A stretch of 64,000 nt of DNA from Saccharibacter sp. EH611 (GTDB lineage Bacteria > Pseudomonadota > Alphaproteobacteria > Acetobacterales > Acetobacteraceae), in assembly GCF_009834765.1 (NCBI RefSeq), contig NZ_WVHP01000025.1, positions 62,001 through 126,000 of the forward strand, given 5' to 3'. Below, one piece after another: positions 60,811 through 64,000 of the stretch (the stretch's first letter is position 1; each line of letters opens with the position of its first letter). The notes under the pieces were generated by a model. It worked only from the letters and a program-made list of their open reading frames with translations, searched no databases and had not been told where the DNA came from. Both the position numbers and the translations under genes were made by a program.

Positions 60811-61520
60811 GAAAGCCCTTCCTGAAAGCGACGCCACCCTTCTGCACGGAGGTCACAGGCCGGGCAGTCTCCACAGCCATATCCCCATGCGTGTTCGTGG
60901 GTGCGGTCGCCCTTATAGCAGGAATGGCTTTGCTGGCGGATTGTATCGATCAACGGGGCACCCCCGATCTTTTCGCAGAGCTGCCACGTTTGGGCTTTAT
61001 CAATCCACATTAAGGGTGTGTGCAGGACGAAGCGTTGTTCCATCCCGAGGTTTAGGGCGACTTGCAGCGCTTTGATGGTGTCATCACGGCAGTCTGGGTA
61101 TCCAGAATAATCCGTTTCACACACGCCGGTAATGATGTGTTTCATCCCACGGCGAAAACCGAGGGCGGCGGCAAACGTGAGAAAGATAATATTGCGCCCC
61201 GGCACGAACGTATTGGGCAGCCCATTCTCACTCATGGTGATTTCTGCGTCACTGGTGAGGGCGGTGTCAGACAGCGCACCGAGGCTCGCGAGGTCAATCG
61301 TGTGGTCTGGGCCAAGCCGTTCTGCCCATAAGGGGCTGAGGGAGGCGAATGAGCGGCGTAATGTCTCGCGGCATTCAAGCTCGACAGCATGACGCTGCCC
61401 GTAAGCAAAGCCGACGGTTTCAACATGGTCAAAGCGAGCGAGGGCCCAAGCGAGGCAGGTGGCCGAATCCTGGCCGCCTGAAAACAGGACCAGAGCGCGG
61501 TTCTGAGAGGACGCGGTCAT
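60807..61520 (-). CDS. queC: 7-cyano-7-deazaguanine synthase QueC
   Basis: A 237-aa protein. The P-loop [18 protein letters not shown] and the zinc-finger [14 protein letters not shown] at the C-terminus are QueC signatures, and [17 protein letters not shown] and [12 protein letters not shown] lie between. It makes preQ0 from carboxy-deazaguanine with ATP and ammonia. It overlaps the queE stop and the queD start by four bases each, giving a coupled queE-queC-queD operon. Confidence 0.95.
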   Translation of the reverse strand: MTASSQNRALVLFSGGQDSATCLAWALARFDHVETVGFAYGQRHAVELECRETLRRSFASLSPLWAERLGPDHTIDLASLGALSDTALTSDAEITMSENGLPNTFVPGRNIIFLTFAAALGFRRGMKHIITGVCETDYSGYPDCRDDTIKALQVALNLGMEQRFVLHTPLMWIDKAQTWQLCEKIGGAPLIDTIRQQSHSCYKGDRTHEHAWGYGCGDCPACDLRAEGWRRFQEGLS

Positions 61521-62167
61521 GGAATTCCGATCAATTTATGTGTTTGCAGACTAAGGCGCCATTGCGGATGCGCTTGGCAGTAGCGCACGGCCTGTTCAGT
61601 ATGGCGGAGGCGGTTTTCATTATCGAGGGGTTGGAGCCAAAAATGTGCAAAATCCATCGCTTCAAAGAGGGACGGAGGCAGAGCCTCTTGTGGATAGACA
61701 AGTTTGAGCTCATCACCGCTTGTTTGAACGAGCTCAGGGCCGGGCTTGGGGCTCACGCACAGCCAGTCGATTCCCGTTGGGGCGGGGAGGGTGCCGTTCG
61801 TTTCAACGGCAATGGTAAAGCCATGTGCTTTGACGGCTTCGATCAAAGGTGGGTCGAGCTGAAGGAGAGGCTCTCCCCCTGTGAAGACCACATAGCGATG
61901 CTGCTGGCTTTCATCATCATGTGTGGCGTGTTGCCAGCAGGCTTGAAGGGCCGTTGCGAGAGCGTCGGGGGTCGAGAATCGTCCTCCGCCGGGGCCATCA
62001 AGGCCGATAAAGTCCGTATCACAGAACGTACAGTGCGCTTGTGTACGATCTTGCTCGCGCCCTGACCAGAGATTACAGCCCGTGAAGCGACAAAAGATCG
62101 CTGCACGGCCGCTTTGTGCCCCTTCCCCTTGGAGGGTGGCAAACATTTCCTTCACAGAATAAGACAT
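61517..62167 (-). CDS. queE: 7-carboxy-7-deazaguanine synthase QueE
   Basis: A 216-aa radical SAM enzyme. [32 protein letters not shown] starts it; the cluster ligands are spaced as [19 protein letters not shown] (CX14CX2C), the QueE variant. [12 protein letters not shown] and [13 protein letters not shown] follow. It turns carboxytetrahydropterin into 7-carboxy-7-deazaguanine. I start at ATG 62167; a longer frame upstream to 62203 is weak. First gene of the queECD operon, divergent from the TetR gene. Confidence 0.94.
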   Translation of the reverse strand: MSYSVKEMFATLQGEGAQSGRAAIFCRFTGCNLWSGREQDRTQAHCTFCDTDFIGLDGPGGGRFSTPDALATALQACWQHATHDDESQQHRYVVFTGGEPLLQLDPPLIEAVKAHGFTIAVETNGTLPAPTGIDWLCVSPKPGPELVQTSGDELKLVYPQEALPPSLFEAMDFAHFWLQPLDNENRLRHTEQAVRYCQAHPQWRLSLQTHKLIGIP

Positions 62168-62244
62168 AGGCAGACATGTCGGGGACAGGCCGTTGAGATG
62201 CAAGGTTTTTTTATGAAAACCTATAAAAGGCTGGATTTGAAAAC

Positions 62245-62268
62245 ATTATGGACTCATTAGTCCATAAT
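62245..62268. promoter_or_regulatory. TetR operator 1 (palindrome in the queE-tetR intergenic region)
   Basis: ATTATGGACT (62245-62254) and AGTCCATAAT (62259-62268) form a perfect 10-bp inverted repeat over a CATT spacer, 65 bp before the tetR ATG. A related site is repeated at 62966. Confidence 0.65.
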
Positions 62269-62332
62269 ATGCCATACCGATGCTTGCCCGTATGGGGTGG
62301 CTAGAAGCGATATTGATGCGGAGAAGTGACTC

Positions 62333-62914
62333 ATGACGCGCCCTCAAGTTTTTGACTATACAGTTGTCTTGCAGGCGGCCATGCGTCTTTTTTGGCAATA
62401 TGGCTACGAAGCTACCTCATTGGCAGATTTGCAGCGTGTGACTAAGTTGAGCAAGAGCAGTTTGTATGCGACGTTCGGCAGTAAGCACGGGTTATTTATT
62501 GCTGCCTTTGATGCTTACCGTGAGGCACGGCGGCGTGATCGGATGCAGAGGTTAACTTTAAGCCCTGCACGACCGCAGATTGAATGGTTTTTTCGCACTA
62601 TTGTGGCAGATGTCACGCAGCCTGATTTGTTAGGGCGTGGCTGTATGACGGTGAATCAGGCCGTTGATCTTGCCCCGCATGATCCCATGATACGCCAGCG
62701 TGTTATTGACGATCTGCAGGAGTTACAGGATCGGCTATGTCAGGCGATTCAACGTGGACAGGCGGAGGGAGATATCTCCCGCCAGAGAACGCCAGACTGT
62801 TTGGCTAGGCTGTTTATGGCAAGCTTTTCCCACATTAATATTATGGCGCGATTAGACATGCCTCGGGTTTATTTTGAGAGCTTTCTTAGCGATGTGTTGG
62901 CATTGCTTCATTAG
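62333..62914 (+). CDS. TetR family regulator
   Basis: A 193-aa protein of usual TetR length. The HTH is FDYTVVLQAAMRLFWQYGYEATSLADLQRVTKLSKSSLYATFGSKHGLFIAAFDAY, and the C-terminal ligand domain follows (GRGCMTVNQAVDLAPHD) in the style of the TetR_C_33 group. Palindromes before its own gene and before the metallo-hydrolase at 63002 share the core GGACTNATNAGTCC, so it probably represses both. A good terminator separates the two genes. Confidence 0.9.
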   Translation: MTRPQVFDYTVVLQAAMRLFWQYGYEATSLADLQRVTKLSKSSLYATFGSKHGLFIAAFDAYREARRRDRMQRLTLSPARPQIEWFFRTIVADVTQPDLLGRGCMTVNQAVDLAPHDPMIRQRVIDDLQELQDRLCQAIQRGQAEGDISRQRTPDCLARLFMASFSHINIMARLDMPRVYFESFLSDVLALLH

Positions 62915-62934
62915 GCTCTCATAGGTGGTTTATG

Positions 62935-62955
62935 CCCCGTTCAAGCGGGGTTTTT
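62935..62955 (+). terminator. Rho-independent terminator after tetR
   Basis: CCCCG (62935-62939) pairs with CGGGG (62946-62950) around a 6-nt loop, followed by TTTTT. Confidence 0.75.
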
Positions 62956-62965
62956 ATGCCTGAAG

Positions 62966-62988
62966 TTATGGACTGATCAGTCCTAAAT
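62966..62988. promoter_or_regulatory. TetR operator 2 before the metallo-hydrolase gene
   Basis: TTATGGACTGATCAGTCC begins the site; its perfect core GGACTGATCAGTCC spans 62970-62983. It shares the same half-site as operator 1 and lies 36 bp before the ATG at 63002. Confidence 0.65.
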
Positions 62989-63001
62989 AAGGAGATTATT
63001 G

Positions 63002-63772
63002 ATGCGTTTTCATCAAATTCGAAATGCGACCGTAAAGTTGACCTATGGTGGGCAGACTTTTTTAATTGACCCCTATTTAGCGGAGAAAGAGGCATATCCT
63101 GGGTTTGAAGGAACGTGTAATTCCCATAAGCGTCATCCCACGGTACCGTTGAAGACGCCGATGGAAGAGATTCTAGAGCATGACGCCATCATTGTGACGC
63201 ATACCCACGCTGATCATTGGGATGAGGCAGCAGTACGTCTGATACCTAAAGAGAAACCGCTTTTTGTTCAGCACGCCTATGACGCACAGTTGATTCGGAA
63301 GCAGGGTTTTAAGGATGTACGTCTATTGACGGAAAATACCTATTTCGCAGGGGTGACGCTTCATCGTGTAGATGGACAGCACGGGTCTGATGAGGCGATG
63401 GGCGTTATTGGAGATCGTCTTGGGCAGGCGATGGGGGTCGTGTTTGAAGCCGAAGGAGAAAAAACGCTCTATTTTGCTGGAGACACGGTGTGGAATAGTT
63501 ATGTACGGATGGCATTAGACGCCTACAGACCGTCTGTGGTTGTGTTAAACGCGGGTGATGCACGGGTGCCGGACTATGGTTCGATCATTATGGGCAGTGA
63601 TGATGTGTGCTCGGTCTGTGCTTACGCTCCACAAGCTCTCGTAATAGCCACGCATATGGAGGCTGTTAATCATGCCTGCTTAACGCGTGCTGACCTCCGG
63701 AAAGCAGCTCAAGCACATGGTGTAAGCCAGCGTTTACGCATCCCAGAGGACGGAGAAGTGTGTAACCTGTAG
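63002..63772 (+). CDS. UlaG-like metallo-beta-lactamase fold hydrolase
   Basis: A 256-aa MBL-fold protein. The metal motif is VTHTHADHWDEAAV (HxHxDH), with LYFAGDTVWN and VIATHMEAVNH as the later metal ligands. The family (UlaG/YcbL-like) hydrolyses lactones or related esters; the substrate here is unknown. AAGGAGATTATTG precedes ATG 63002. The TetR operator upstream makes it the likely inducible target of the TetR regulator. Confidence 0.85.
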   Translation: MRFHQIRNATVKLTYGGQTFLIDPYLAEKEAYPGFEGTCNSHKRHPTVPLKTPMEEILEHDAIIVTHTHADHWDEAAVRLIPKEKPLFVQHAYDAQLIRKQGFKDVRLLTENTYFAGVTLHRVDGQHGSDEAMGVIGDRLGQAMGVVFEAEGEKTLYFAGDTVWNSYVRMALDAYRPSVVVLNAGDARVPDYGSIIMGSDDVCSVCAYAPQALVIATHMEAVNHACLTRADLRKAAQAHGVSQRLRIPEDGEVCNL

Positions 63773-63972
63773 AGTGTTTCGACGGTAATTTTTGCCAGTA
63801 GAGAAGGGACAATCGTGCGCTTCTCTACTCTGGGCGCTGCGAACAGTGCCGTACAAGCGCGATGCACAGAGGGGGTATGTCTCTCTGTGAGGATTGATTC
63901 TAATCTTATATTTTAAGAAGATTTTCCGTTAACGTGCGCTTACTCTTCCCCGAAAAAGTAAAGGGAGAAGAG

Positions 63973-64000
63973 TGGCGCGAGTGACGGGACTCGAACCCGC
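63973..64000 (-). tRNA. tRNA, 3' part only (cut by the window edge)
   Basis: Read on the minus strand the window ends in a T-arm and acceptor 3' end: GCGGG-TTCGAGT-CCCGT, then CACTCGC, G and CCA. The 5' acceptor would be GCGAGTG. The amino acid cannot be assigned without the anticodon; the acceptor is Leu-like but the base before CCA is G. Confidence 0.8.

Noticed and set aside
62168-62332. A preQ1 riboswitch before the queuosine genes
   Set aside because: No preQ1-type hairpin with the A-rich tail is visible before queE; the region holds the TetR palindrome instead.

Overview
The window is bacterial chromosome, almost certainly from an acetic acid bacterium (Acetobacteraceae, Alphaproteobacteria). 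The evidence is the overall gene set (RecA, RecJ, homoserine dehydrogenase, GlpX, a catalase/cytochrome b561 pair, an S46 peptidase), the moderately high GC content, and an aryl-polyene cluster that includes a chorismatase. The genus cannot be fixed from sequence reading alone. Two tRNA genes are visible: tRNA-Glu, and a partial tRNA at the right edge.

Layout, left to right. 1-1933: a dynamin-like GTPase running off the left edge. 2216-5932: a small prophage-type regulation and replication island with an S24 repressor, a divergent Cro-like gene, a DUF1376 protein and several overlapping small genes. Four related 20-bp operators lie in it, and it ends in a terminator. 6431-16535: transporter and regulator pairs (MFS/LysR, ArgP/ArgO), a DapA-like enzyme, a DMT exporter, a broken AraC gene, a large S46 dipeptidyl-peptidase and a decayed DNA-glycosylase-like gene. 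17317-30790: an aryl-polyene/xanthomonadin-like pigment cluster. The minus-strand operon holds two flavin-dependent halogenase-like enzymes, a dehydratase, a chain-length factor, a ketosynthase, an MMPL exporter, a LolA-like carrier, an acyltransferase, a ligase-dehydratase fusion and an ACP. Divergent to it are a broken membrane gene, a UbiE-type methyltransferase and an FkbO/Hyg5-type chorismatase that would supply the hydroxybenzoate starter.

30819-48937: an IS5-type relic, OhrR with a catalase-like protein, tRNA-Glu, recJ, a 14-repeat Sel1 protein, an aminotransferase-hom-glpX operon, an SDR, a frameshifted GT32 glycosyltransferase, an AraC regulator, an OmpA-like lipoprotein, a ClpP paralogue with a ferritin-like di-iron protein, a Bcr/CflA exporter and a solitary HicB. 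49054-55482: recA, a gamma-glutamyltransferase-like lipoprotein, a DsbA-like protein and the folate genes folP, folB-folK and folE. 55502-59370: a cytochrome b561/catalase-peroxidase pair, then a wrecked RiPP-like locus. That locus has an FNR-type box, a secreted-type small peptide cut by an IS5-type fragment, a radical SAM maturase lacking its FeS motif, and a frameshifted CPBP protease. 60253-64000: queDCE (7-deazaguanine synthesis), a TetR regulator with paired palindromic operators, a UlaG-like metallo-hydrolase and a partial tRNA.

The most striking theme is gene decay confined to accessory genes. The pigment ACP has Phe where the phosphopantetheine Ser should be. The pigment ligase, its neighbouring membrane gene, an AraC regulator, a GT32 and a CPBP protease each carry a frameshift, mostly at a short homopolymer or dinucleotide run. 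Every housekeeping gene in the window reads through intact. This looks like loss of pigment and RiPP production, or switchable loci, though sequencing error at the runs has to be excluded.
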